A DNA stretch of 64,000 bases from a bacterium (GTDB taxonomy: Bacteria > Electryoneota > Electryoneia > Electryoneales > Electryoneaceae): assembly GCA_020444265.1 (NCBI GenBank), contig JAHLLH010000002.1, forward strand, positions 671,033 through 735,032. The letters run 5' to 3'. This document shows, piece by piece, positions 57,389-63,811 of the stretch. The notes beneath the pieces were generated by a model that was given only the letters and a program-made list of their open reading frames with translations, was not told the origin of the DNA and searched no databases. The translations under genes were made by a program, and so were the position numbers. Numbering within the stretch: position 1 is the stretch's first letter; every line of letters starts with the position of its first letter.

Positions 57389-59170
57389 TTATCCGCCCTG
57401 AGCGGCACCTCCCTGGTGCAAGCGGGCGGCCCAGGCATCGGCACGTGCTGCGATGGTCTCGCGGTCGAGGGTCTTGTCCAGGGTCTCCTCGATTTCAAGC
57501 CAGATGCCGGGGTAGTTGATCTTGATCGCGATGAGCTGCATGACGCCGAGCTGCTTGGCAATCCAGTGCTTGGCAGCATCGATGTTGTGGAATTCGTCTC
57601 GGTGTGTCGTGAAAGGCGTCTTGACCGTTTCGCCCTCTTTCTGGCGGGATGACAGCGACAGCGGACCCGATGGCCGGACGGCATTGGGGTGCATCACTGG
57701 CGAATCGATATGGGGGTCTTCGGCGACCTTCTGAGCAGGGGTTTTTTGACGTCCAGCACCAACGGCATTGCCGAAGTCATGGACGCGCAGGGTGCCACCC
57801 TCGCCATCTTTCTCGTCCCAGGAAGGCGCAACGACGCGGCGGCCTGGTGATGCCTCGACATGCTCCTGCTCGGGGTCGTAGGGGTCCCGGATAAGCACTT
57901 GGCCGAGGGCATTGCGGAAGATGAGGACACGGCGGCCAGCAAACCGGGTAGGCACGTGGAACCATCCGCGCTCATCGTTGTTACGCAGTGCTTTGACGTT
58001 GAAGTCCGCATGAATCGAGAGGGTCTTCTCTTCAACCGCGTAAGGCAGCGAGGCCAGGTCTTCCGGGGGAAGCCGGAGCTCGTTGCGAGCTGCATGATCT
58101 CTCCAGATGTCGGCGCGGTTGGTGATGTCGGTCGGGTGCTTCTTGGCGTTGTATTCCTCGAGCCAGTTTTCGAGGTACTCGTTGAGGCCGGAGAGGGTGA
58201 TTTCAAACGGCTTGCCGTGCCGCATGCTTTCGCGGTGCATGGCGATGAAAGGGCGCTCGAACTTGGTTTTAATGGTCCGCCAGAGGCGCTCGACTTTCCC
58301 TTGTGCCTCTTTGTGGTGCGGCATGGTTCTCGTATGCTTGACACTGATTTCCGGCAGGTCAAAAAACTCCTGGATGATGCGGTTGCGTGCAAAGGCACCG
58401 TTGTCCGTTTGCAGGATTTCCGGCAGGCCGCCGAATGGTGTTTCGGGGTGGTAGGCCCATGCTTGTTGCAGGAAACGGAGCATCATGAGGGTGTCTTCGC
58501 CAACGGTAGCGAAATAGCGGACAAAGGCGCAGCGGCTTCGGTCATCGACAATGCCCGCCATCCAGATAGCCCGCTCCCCTTTCCATTTGCGCGTATTAGC
58601 ATTCAAGTCAAAGTCGCGGACCTGGAGCAACCAATCCCCGTCTCCTAGGTCTTCCACAGCGGTGAAGACCGACGTACCGGAAGCATCCATGAGGTGGCGC
58701 TGGTTGACGTGCGAGGCTTCGATGCGGAAGCGTGGCTCCGGGATCCGGTAGCCTTGTGAGCGAGCGCGTCGATTGTAGGACGAGACGCTCATGCAGCCGG
58801 TTGGGATGAGACCGTTGACCTCCGCCATCCGGATAGCATCCTCGGCGGCCATCATGACCCCACGTTTCAGCTCGTTCCGGCTGTCCTGCTGCAATTCGAA
58901 TACCGTGCGTACCCATTCAGTCTTGATTTTTCGGGGGAGTCCTGCATCCGATCGAGTCTTCACTTCGGGCAGCTTTTTGCGTTTAACAATGCGGCTTGCG
59001 CGGTAGATGGTGTCTTTGCTGACCTGGTAGAGTTGGGCGAGCTCGTTCAGCTTGGCCGTTTTCTCCCCATGCCTGGCAGCCTGGAGCTCCTGATAGACAA
59101 ACTCCATAGCCTGCTCGTCCAGATTGCGGGGAGCATACTCGAACCCATTGCCCTGGCCAGCTTGACCCAT
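57389..59170 (-). CDS. DDE transposase/integrase (MuA role)
   Basis: 593 aa. N-terminal HTH (about 39-61, AKLNELAQLYQVSKDTIYRASRI), a rve-type catalytic domain with the triad Asp162 (HLMDASG), Asp256 (LQTDNGAF) and Glu294 (GKVERLWR), and a Mu_transpos_C-like beta barrel (about 390-450, HADFNVKALRNNDERGWFHVPTRFAGRRV). The last 60 residues (AAKHWIAKQLGVMQLIAIKI...) may contact the ATPase. It pairs the phage ends (TGCAATAAAT) and transposes replicatively. The D-E spacing (37 residues) is closer to TniA/integrase than to MuA (55). Confidence 0.92.
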   Translation of the reverse strand: MGQAGQGNGFEYAPRNLDEQAMEFVYQELQAARHGEKTAKLNELAQLYQVSKDTIYRASRIVKRKKLPEVKTRSDAGLPRKIKTEWVRTVFELQQDSRNELKRGVMMAAEDAIRMAEVNGLIPTGCMSVSSYNRRARSQGYRIPEPRFRIEASHVNQRHLMDASGTSVFTAVEDLGDGDWLLQVRDFDLNANTRKWKGERAIWMAGIVDDRSRCAFVRYFATVGEDTLMMLRFLQQAWAYHPETPFGGLPEILQTDNGAFARNRIIQEFFDLPEISVKHTRTMPHHKEAQGKVERLWRTIKTKFERPFIAMHRESMRHGKPFEITLSGLNEYLENWLEEYNAKKHPTDITNRADIWRDHAARNELRLPPEDLASLPYAVEEKTLSIHADFNVKALRNNDERGWFHVPTRFAGRRVLIFRNALGQVLIRDPYDPEQEHVEASPGRRVVAPSWDEKDGEGGTLRVHDFGNAVGAGRQKTPAQKVAEDPHIDSPVMHPNAVRPSGPLSLSSRQKEGETVKTPFTTHRDEFHNIDAAKHWIAKQLGVMQLIAIKINYPGIWLEIEETLDKTLDRETIAARADAWAARLHQGGAAQGG

Positions 59171-60082
59171 CTAGCCCTCCCTCTCGTCTGAGGTGAGGCC
59201 AAATCGCGCCCACTGTTCACCATTGAGCAGCTTGTTAACACGGAAGGCGATGTCTTCGAGGATGCGCCGTCCCTTGAGATCAATCTTCTCGGAGGTGCCG
59301 GTGGGGATGCGTTCCGCCAGGGCGAGAAGGTTTTGGACACCATCCTCGACCTTTTGCCAGGTCTCCTCGGCCTTTTCTGCTGCTATGACCGCACCCTCGA
59401 GCTGCTGGATTCTGGCGGTTGCCTCACCGTACAGCTTGAGGATGTCATCGGTTTCTTCCAGGTCTTTCAAGCGCTTGGCGGCTTGGTCACGTTCTTCGAC
59501 GGCGAGGGCTTTTTCTTCTTCGAGGTCGCGGTTCTTGTTGCGCAGTTGCTTGACCTCATCCGCAAGGTCCCTCTGAGTCATATTGACCAGCTGACCGAAG
59601 GTGATGACGGTGCCATCCGGACGGACGAGCTCATCGGTATCGGTGAGGGCTTCGCGGTCTTCTTCTGAAAGCTTTGTCAGCTCGTATAATTTTGTGAAGC
59701 TAAGCGAATTCAAGAGATTGGGAGTGGCAACGTTGCCACTTTTGTCCCCTTCGGCCAGGTAGCGCGAGATTGATCCACCAAATTCCTCGGCCACTTTGGA
59801 ATACCGAAGCGCCTTGTTGTAGCCAATGCCGAACCCTTCGGCAAAGTCGCGGAAGGATTGGTAGGGGCGTTGCGTGCGCGGGTTGACATAACAGAGGTAG
59901 AGCTTCCGCTTCTGGATGCGATGCAGTGAGGTCGCGGTCGCCATGATACCGGTGTTTAAGACCTGGAAGACCTCGGATGCTTCCGCCTGTAACTCGGCGG
60001 TCACGAGCACTTGCTGGCTTGAGTCTGCATCGTAGACCTTGTAGCCGATCTCATCCGGTACCGTTAGGGAATTGCCGCTCAA
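59171..60082 (-). CDS. HTH/coiled-coil early protein, unknown
   Basis: 303 aa. A helical region at about 75-115 (YQSFRDFAEGFGIGYNKALRYSKVAEEFG) looks like an HTH; residues about 165-250 form a coiled coil (LVNMTQRDLADEVKQLRNKNRDLEEEKALAVEERDQAAKRLKDLEE). The start is TTG at 60082 with GGAGG 6 bases upstream. It ends directly at the transposase ATG. It could be a partition-like or transposition accessory DNA-binding protein; no family recognised. Confidence 0.65.
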   Translation of the reverse strand: MSGNSLTVPDEIGYKVYDADSSQQVLVTAELQAEASEVFQVLNTGIMATATSLHRIQKRKLYLCYVNPRTQRPYQSFRDFAEGFGIGYNKALRYSKVAEEFGGSISRYLAEGDKSGNVATPNLLNSLSFTKLYELTKLSEEDREALTDTDELVRPDGTVITFGQLVNMTQRDLADEVKQLRNKNRDLEEEKALAVEERDQAAKRLKDLEETDDILKLYGEATARIQQLEGAVIAAEKAEETWQKVEDGVQNLLALAERIPTGTSEKIDLKGRRILEDIAFRVNKLLNGEQWARFGLTSDEREG

Positions 60083-60429
60083 ATCCGGCCTCCAGTTTCA
60101 GGTTTGAGGTGCATGATGTCGGAATAGATTTTCTCGGCACGCTGCTGCGTTTCTTCGAGCTGTTGCCGTTTGTGGACGAGGTAGGTGCTGAGGTGTAGGT
60201 AGGCATCGACCGCGAGCGCGTACCGTTTGCCTTCCTGTTCGACCAGGTCAAACTCGGCGAGGGTGGTTAGGACCTTCCCAACCCTCAGAGCAGCTGGCCG
60301 GATGTTGTCGTCCTCGACCCATCCAAGCGCCTCGGCCAATTCTTCCGGGGTGGCTGGGGATGGACGGGACAGCATGTAGAGGAAGACCTCGAGACCTTCC
60401 CCGAATTTTTGCAGGGTGTAGTCTTTCAT
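60079..60429 (-). CDS. Winged-helix early protein
   Basis: 116 aa. LEVFLYMLSRPSPATPEELAEALGWVEDDNIRPAALRVGKVLTTLAEFDLVEQEGKRYAL is a winged-helix DNA-binding domain; the C-terminus is a helix (LSTYLVHKRQQLEETQQRAEKIYSDIM). ATGA overlap with the CII-like gene. Probably an early regulator. Confidence 0.65.
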   Translation of the reverse strand: MKDYTLQKFGEGLEVFLYMLSRPSPATPEELAEALGWVEDDNIRPAALRVGKVLTTLAEFDLVEQEGKRYALAVDAYLHLSTYLVHKRQQLEETQQRAEKIYSDIMHLKPETGGRI

Positions 60430-60872
60430 AGGTCCATGACTCGTTGGTTGCGAACGTCAGCGGTGCGGTCAAACTGCACGAGGTCACGGATGTACTTGCG
60501 GACCTCCTTCTTGAGCCGTTCGTGGTTCTTGTCCGAGTGGTCGTTTGAAAAGTCGAGGGCAGCCTTGACGAGCTGGAGGTGCCTGTGTTGCAGGCCTAAG
60601 ACCAGGTCGGCAAGCTCTTTGCTGCTGGCACGGTGTTGCGGGATTTGAATGACAACCTGGTTGTGAATGGCCGCCAGGGCGGTGGTGATAGCATCGTTGC
60701 CAGTTAGCTCGATCAAGCCGGGTACATACTGGATGTTTAGCGGGCCGGGGTCGTTGGTGTTCGCGGCTTTTGCGAGGTAGTTGTAGGGTACATTCAGCAG
60801 GGCAGCAAGTTGCTTGATGCCCTTATCGTAGCCGTGAATTGTCTCGCGGATTGCTTCCGTGATGGACGGCAT
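60426..60872 (-). CDS. CII/CP76-type phage regulatory protein
   Basis: 148 aa. ITEAIRETIHGYDKGIKQLAALLNVPYNYLAKAANTNDPGPLNIQYVPGLIELTGNDAITTALA matches the phage CII (CP76) regulator family, an HTH at the N-terminus. ATG 60872 has AAAAGGG 7 bases upstream; a GTG two codons before lies within that site. It probably affects the lysis/lysogeny choice or early transcription. Confidence 0.75.
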   Translation of the reverse strand: MPSITEAIRETIHGYDKGIKQLAALLNVPYNYLAKAANTNDPGPLNIQYVPGLIELTGNDAITTALAAIHNQVVIQIPQHRASSKELADLVLGLQHRHLQLVKAALDFSNDHSDKNHERLKKEVRKYIRDLVQFDRTADVRNQRVMDL

Positions 60873-60925
60873 ATCCACACCCTTTTTTTTCTTGACGATG
60901 CGCCCTGGGCCGGTGTACGTTTCGC

Positions 60926-61192
60926 TTACGCGGCGGCCTCGTGCTGCGATTGCTTAGCCAGGTTCTTCGCGTAGTGAGATCGGTAAACCTGCTGGAGCTC
61001 TTCAAAGGGCAGCTCTAGCAGAGAGGCGATGTGACGAAGTACCCGGTCAGACTTGCGAGATGCGCTCAGCACTAGTGAAACATGGCCTTCAGAAAGCCTT
61101 AATTCGTTGGCGATGGCAGACTGAGTGACCTCGTTGTCACGAAGCATTCCGATTACAATACCCGGCGAAAGTCTTTTGTATGCTTGCTTCAT
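60926..61192 (-). CDS. Ner/Cro-like DNA-binding protein
   Basis: 88 aa. LSPGIVIGMLRDNEVTQSAIANELRLSEGHVSLVLSASRKSDRVLRHIASLLELPFEELQQVYRSHY is a lambda-type HTH. It is the first gene of the early operon, divergent from the repressor, exactly the place of ner in Mu. GAGGAAGCG precedes the ATG. It would turn down the early and repressor promoters through the palindrome at 61222-61239. Confidence 0.8.
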   Translation of the reverse strand: MKQAYKRLSPGIVIGMLRDNEVTQSAIANELRLSEGHVSLVLSASRKSDRVLRHIASLLELPFEELQQVYRSHYAKNLAKQSQHEAAA

Positions 61193-61221
61193 CGCTTCCT
61201 CGTTTGCCCTTTCAGAGCAAA

Positions 61222-61239
61222 TATCTTTCGCGAAAGATA
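61222..61239. promoter_or_regulatory. Operator palindrome between repressor and Ner-like gene
   Basis: TATCTTTCGCGAAAGATA is a perfect 18-bp palindrome in the 57-base divergent spacer, 11 bases before the repressor ATG. Its size and place fit a repressor/Ner dimer-binding site controlling both divergent promoters. No second full copy is seen in the spacer. Confidence 0.75.
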
Positions 61240-61249
61240 GGACGCCAAA

Positions 61250-61696
61250 ATGCCAACGTCAAGAGACTCGAGGCAATTTAATGCCCCTGATTTGGCTCGC
61301 CGACTCCAGGCGGCGAGGAAGGTCAAAGGGTTTACGCAAGCGCAACTCGCGGAATTGACGGGACTTCAACGTCACAACGTTAAGTCGTATGAAACGGGTG
61401 ACAGTGTGCCTCCGCTTGGCACTTTCGTTGCCCTTGCAGAAGCGCTGGAGGTGTCGCTTTGGTGGTTGGCCGTTGGTGATGAGGGCGGGGACGATACTGT
61501 TGTTGAACGGGATGTCGTTGTGGAAATCCGCTTGAAATCTTATATTGAGCTAGTCACCGATCCCGATTTATTGAAAAAGGCAGCGCCAACCAGCCAAGAA
61601 CTTTTGCAGCTGCTGATTGCCTCAAAGGCTGGAAGTATCCGTGACGTTGTAGATCTGTTCGGGTTGCTGCACGAGATGAGGAGGGAAACCAAATGA
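61250..61696 (+). CDS. XRE-family prophage repressor
   Basis: 148 aa. HTH at about 12-66 (PDLARRLQAARKVKGFTQAQLAELTGLQRHNVKSYETGDSVPPLGTFVALAEALEVSLWWLAVGD). The C-terminal part (VVVEIRLKSYIELVTDPDLLKKAAPTSQELLQLLIASKAGS) should dimerise; there is no LexA-type peptidase dyad, so induction is unlikely to be by RecA-stimulated self-cleavage. Divergent from the early operon, it should maintain lysogeny. GATAGGA precedes the ATG, within the operator. Confidence 0.82.
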   Translation: MPTSRDSRQFNAPDLARRLQAARKVKGFTQAQLAELTGLQRHNVKSYETGDSVPPLGTFVALAEALEVSLWWLAVGDEGGDDTVVERDVVVEIRLKSYIELVTDPDLLKKAAPTSQELLQLLIASKAGSIRDVVDLFGLLHEMRRETK

Positions 61697-61944
61697 GCTA
61701 TTCCGATCAACCTGGTTTCATTCATTGGGTGTCTAGTGTGTCGCTGATGGTTGGCGCTGTGCTGACCGTGGGTTTTCTTTTCTTTGGGTTGGGTGTGGGA
61801 TTGTTCTCGTCGATCGGCCTTGAAGAAATCTCCCAGGCGATTGCTGCCGGAGGTCACTGGTTATATTATTCAGCCTTTTGGGAGTCAGTCTTTGTTTTGT
61901 TTGTTGGCGCAAATGTGGCGTACTACCTGATCCGAGCTCGATAA
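61693..61944 (+). CDS. Small membrane protein co-transcribed with the repressor
   Basis: 83 aa with two membrane segments (about 11-38, VSSVSLMVGAVLTVGFLFFGLGVGLFSSI, and 60-79, AFWESVFVLFVGANVAYYLI). It overlaps the repressor by ATGA, so it is made in the lysogen, and a strong terminator follows. Co-expression with the repressor suggests a lysogenic trait such as superinfection exclusion; not demonstrated. Confidence 0.7.
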   Translation: MSYSDQPGFIHWVSSVSLMVGAVLTVGFLFFGLGVGLFSSIGLEEISQAIAAGGHWLYYSAFWESVFVLFVGANVAYYLIRAR

Positions 61945-61971
61945 TCCGAACCGATCAGGAACAGAGTGAAC

Positions 61972-61999
61972 AAGGCGGCCAGGTGGCCGCCTTTCTTTA
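61972..61999 (+). terminator. Terminator of the repressor operon
   Basis: AAGGCGGCC-AGGT-GGCCGCCTT, perfect 9-bp stem, followed by TCTTTAT on the + strand. It lies between the convergent repressor operon and the duplicated-HTH gene and could serve both. Confidence 0.85.
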
Positions 62000-62401
62000 T
62001 GCTGGTTTGTGCTCTGCCAGCGCGGCCAATGCCGCGCTCGAAACCTCGTCGGGGACCGCTCTCCCCATTTCCCACATAGCAAGCCGAGCATTCGTTGTCT
62101 TCGGTTTCACCTTCACCGTTACTCCTCTTAGCTTGACAGCAAGCTCGAATTGAGTCACTCCCAGGGAGTCTCGTATCTCTTTCACGCTTGCCTCTTCCGG
62201 TAGGCCTGCTCGTTTTGCCAGGGCGGCCAGGGCGGAACGCGAGAGGTCATCCGGGGTGTTTTTGCCGTGCTCCCAATTCGACACCGAATAGGCCGCCGTC
62301 TTCGGGGATGCCATGACAGGAGTCTCGCGTAATAAGGCGGCAAATGCCATCTGAGACATCTCGTAGCGTGCCCTCAATGCCTTTATCTCTTGCGGTGTCA
62401 T
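61997..62401 (-). CDS. Duplicated-HTH regulator
   Basis: 134 aa, made of two copies of one HTH unit: TPQEIKALRARYEMSQMAFAALL...YSVSNWEHGKNTPDDLSRSALAALA (1-68) and SVKEIRDSLGVTQFELAVKLRG...ARLAMWEMGRAVPDEVSSAALAALAEHK (72-134). Each has the TxxxxA...W(E)xGxxxP pattern of antitoxin/XRE (MqsA/HigA-like) domains, so one chain could bind a palindrome alone. AGGAGAAGCC precedes ATG 62401. It shares an upstream element with the 63596 gene. Confidence 0.75.
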   Translation of the reverse strand: MTPQEIKALRARYEMSQMAFAALLRETPVMASPKTAAYSVSNWEHGKNTPDDLSRSALAALAKRAGLPEEASVKEIRDSLGVTQFELAVKLRGVTVKVKPKTTNARLAMWEMGRAVPDEVSSAALAALAEHKPA

Positions 62402-62408
62402 GGCTTCT

Positions 62409-62442
62409 CCTTGTCGCGTTTGCTGTCGCGTATAATGTACGG
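62409..62442 (-). promoter_or_regulatory. Left-arm promoter-like element, copy 1
   Basis: The segment containing TGTCGCGTTTGCTGTCGCG followed by TATAATGTAC (+ strand) closely matches 63615-63644 (TGTCCTGTTTGCTTTCGTG followed by TAATATATTAC). Both lie just upstream of minus-strand genes, with a -10-like TTATAC/TATTAC on the minus strand. Probably a shared promoter/operator. Confidence 0.5.
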
Positions 62443-62507
62443 AAACAGGATCCCGGAGAACAGAGAGAGACTCGGGACAAGGTTCAAGCCTTGCCCCGAG
62501 TCGATGT

Positions 62508-63377
62508 TTAGGCCGCTTCACTATCGAAGAGGGGAAGAGTTGCTCCTTGTTGTGGCTCGGTATCTGTTTCGAGTTGAACCACACTGCTTGGAAGCGCTCG
62601 CTCCCCTGCTGTCTCGAGAATTAGTGTGAGTACTTTTTCGACATCTGATAGCACGCGCAGGGCGGCGCGGCCTGCATCTTGGCCAGCATAGGACTCAATA
62701 TACTTTTTACTGAACTCGTACACCTTTCCCGTGTATAGATAGCAAAGAGTTGCGGCGGAAAGCTCGGCAACGAGCTCCTTTTTGACTTTGTCGTCATATT
62801 CATTTGTGAGGCCGAGCTTATAGTGTGCCGCATGGCTAAGCTCGTGCCAAAAGACAATCTCTTCATGAGTTGCGAGCTTGATCTCGTTTCGGCCATTGCA
62901 AAAATAGCCATAGTAGCTATTCCCGCCAGGAACCCAATCAACACTTAATCCAAACTCTTTTGCAACTTCAAGAAGACGAGGAGGGTGGTTTGGTTCATAA
63001 CTTGGAAGCGGTTCTCCCTCAGTGTTTTCGATTTTATATACCGGAATTGCTCGGAACCCGAGAAGAATCCTTTTCTTCGTTTCCTCGCCAGTCTCCTCGT
63101 CTTTTTCTACTGTGATTTCTCGCAAATTTGGCGCAATTATGTAAATAGCTTTTGAACCTGCCTGTACTTGGCGTTTCACTTTGTTCCATTGCTTAAAACC
63201 TCGCGCATCCGCTGTCCCTGAAAGAAACATGAGCGCTCGGTTTGCAAGTGACCAGTTTGCCGAAGGGCAATCTTCCCCTTGTATCATTGCATAGCTCATA
63301 ACCTTTACCAAGTCACCGTTTTTCATAGCTTCGAGTACTTTATCGATTGCGGTTTGTGCTGTCTCTGTGACCTTCAT
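62508..63377 (-). CDS. ArdC-like antirestriction protein
   Basis: 289 aa. The N-terminal half (ANWSLANRALMFLSGTADARGFKQWNKVKRQVQAGSKAIYIIAPNL) is the ssDNA-binding ArdC domain; the C-terminal half is a zincin-like metallopeptidase with HELSH (178-182) and a third ligand probably Glu205 (ELVAELSAATLCY). ArdC proteins of plasmids and phages protect incoming DNA from host restriction. It lies at the phage left end, which enters first in Mu-type injection, as expected for a counter-defence gene. AT-richer than the virion genes. Confidence 0.82.
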   Translation of the reverse strand: MKVTETAQTAIDKVLEAMKNGDLVKVMSYAMIQGEDCPSANWSLANRALMFLSGTADARGFKQWNKVKRQVQAGSKAIYIIAPNLREITVEKDEETGEETKKRILLGFRAIPVYKIENTEGEPLPSYEPNHPPRLLEVAKEFGLSVDWVPGGNSYYGYFCNGRNEIKLATHEEIVFWHELSHAAHYKLGLTNEYDDKVKKELVAELSAATLCYLYTGKVYEFSKKYIESYAGQDAGRAALRVLSDVEKVLTLILETAGERALPSSVVQLETDTEPQQGATLPLFDSEAA

Positions 63378-63401
63378 GATGAATCTCCTCGTTTTAGTGT
63401 T

Positions 63402-63596
63402 TTAGTATCCGAGTTGTTCTTTTGCTTGACGAATCGTTGAGCTTTCGAGCCGCTCCCATCCGACTTTTCCACGGAACGTGAACGAGGCGAGCCAAATGAC
63501 TTTGTCTCTATGAATCGCAGCTTTCCAGCCGTGTGATTTGATGAAGCGTTTGATTTTTTCGAGCTCCACCTGTCGGAGTGTTTTTTGCTCGTTCAT
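63402..63596 (-). CDS. Small basic phage protein, unknown
   Basis: 64 aa, basic, helix-strand-helix (RQVELEKIKRFIKSHGWKAAIHRDKVIWLASFTFRGKVGWERLESSTIRQAKEQLGY). It is the outermost prophage gene and precedes the ArdC gene by 25 bases, so the two are one operon. It may be a small counter-defence or DNA-binding protein; no family recognised. Confidence 0.6.
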   Translation of the reverse strand: MNEQKTLRQVELEKIKRFIKSHGWKAAIHRDKVIWLASFTFRGKVGWERLESSTIRQAKEQLGY

Positions 63597-63611
63597 GTTT
63601 GCCTCGTCTTT

Positions 63612-63648
63612 TGCTGTCCTGTTTGCTTTCGTGTAATATATTACGAGA
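63612..63648 (-). promoter_or_regulatory. Left-arm promoter-like element, copy 2
   Basis: Contains the perfect palindrome GTAATATATTAC (63633-63644) and aligns with 62409-62442 over about 30 bases. It lies 16 bases before the ATG at 63596 and probably drives the ArdC operon. Confidence 0.5.
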
Positions 63649-63710
63649 CAGCGAGCGAGTCAAATCATGAGACTCTCAGCTTGGTTGAGAATCATGGATT
63701 GCTTTTTCAG

Positions 63711-63756
63711 CAAAAGAAAAACGAGCGCTCGAAAAGAGAGCACTCGTCTCGTTTTT
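63711..63756. terminator. Bidirectional terminator inside the phage left end
   Basis: CGAGCGCTC / GAGCACTCG (63722-63730 with 63738-63746, one mismatch) has TCTCGTTTTTA on the + side and, on the minus strand, TTTTTCTTTTGC. It should isolate phage transcription from the flank. Confidence 0.6.
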
Positions 63757-63781
63757 ACTTCGTAACTTCAACTGCGAAAAG

Positions 63782-63811
63782 ATTGCAGTTTCACTCAATC
63801 ATTTATTGCAG
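63782..63811 (-). repeat. Prophage end: paired transposase-site repeats (phage left end)
   Basis: Read inward on the minus strand: CTGCAATAAAT, 12 bases, CTGCAAT; copies 23 bp apart. It shares the outer TGCAATAAAT and the inner TGAAACTGCAAT with the other end at 22929-22957, in inverted orientation. Prophage terminus placed at 63810 (CA). Confidence 0.7.

Larger units (their letters stand above)
22930..63810 (-). mobile_element. Transposable (Mu-type) prophage with short-tailed virion genes
   Basis: 40,881 bases, bounded by inverted TGCAATAAAT ends and carrying a divergent repressor/Ner region, DDE transposase plus AAA ATPase, a long middle region and a complete virion module all running leftward in the window. 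Length, early-gene order and TG...CA ends are those of Mu-like phages; the capsid, adaptor, nozzle and internal proteins are podovirus-type and no tail sheath, tube or tape measure is seen. No gene is obviously broken, so it may be functional. The 5 bases outside each end (CGGGC and GTTCT) do not match, so a target duplication is lacking. Confidence 0.85.
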
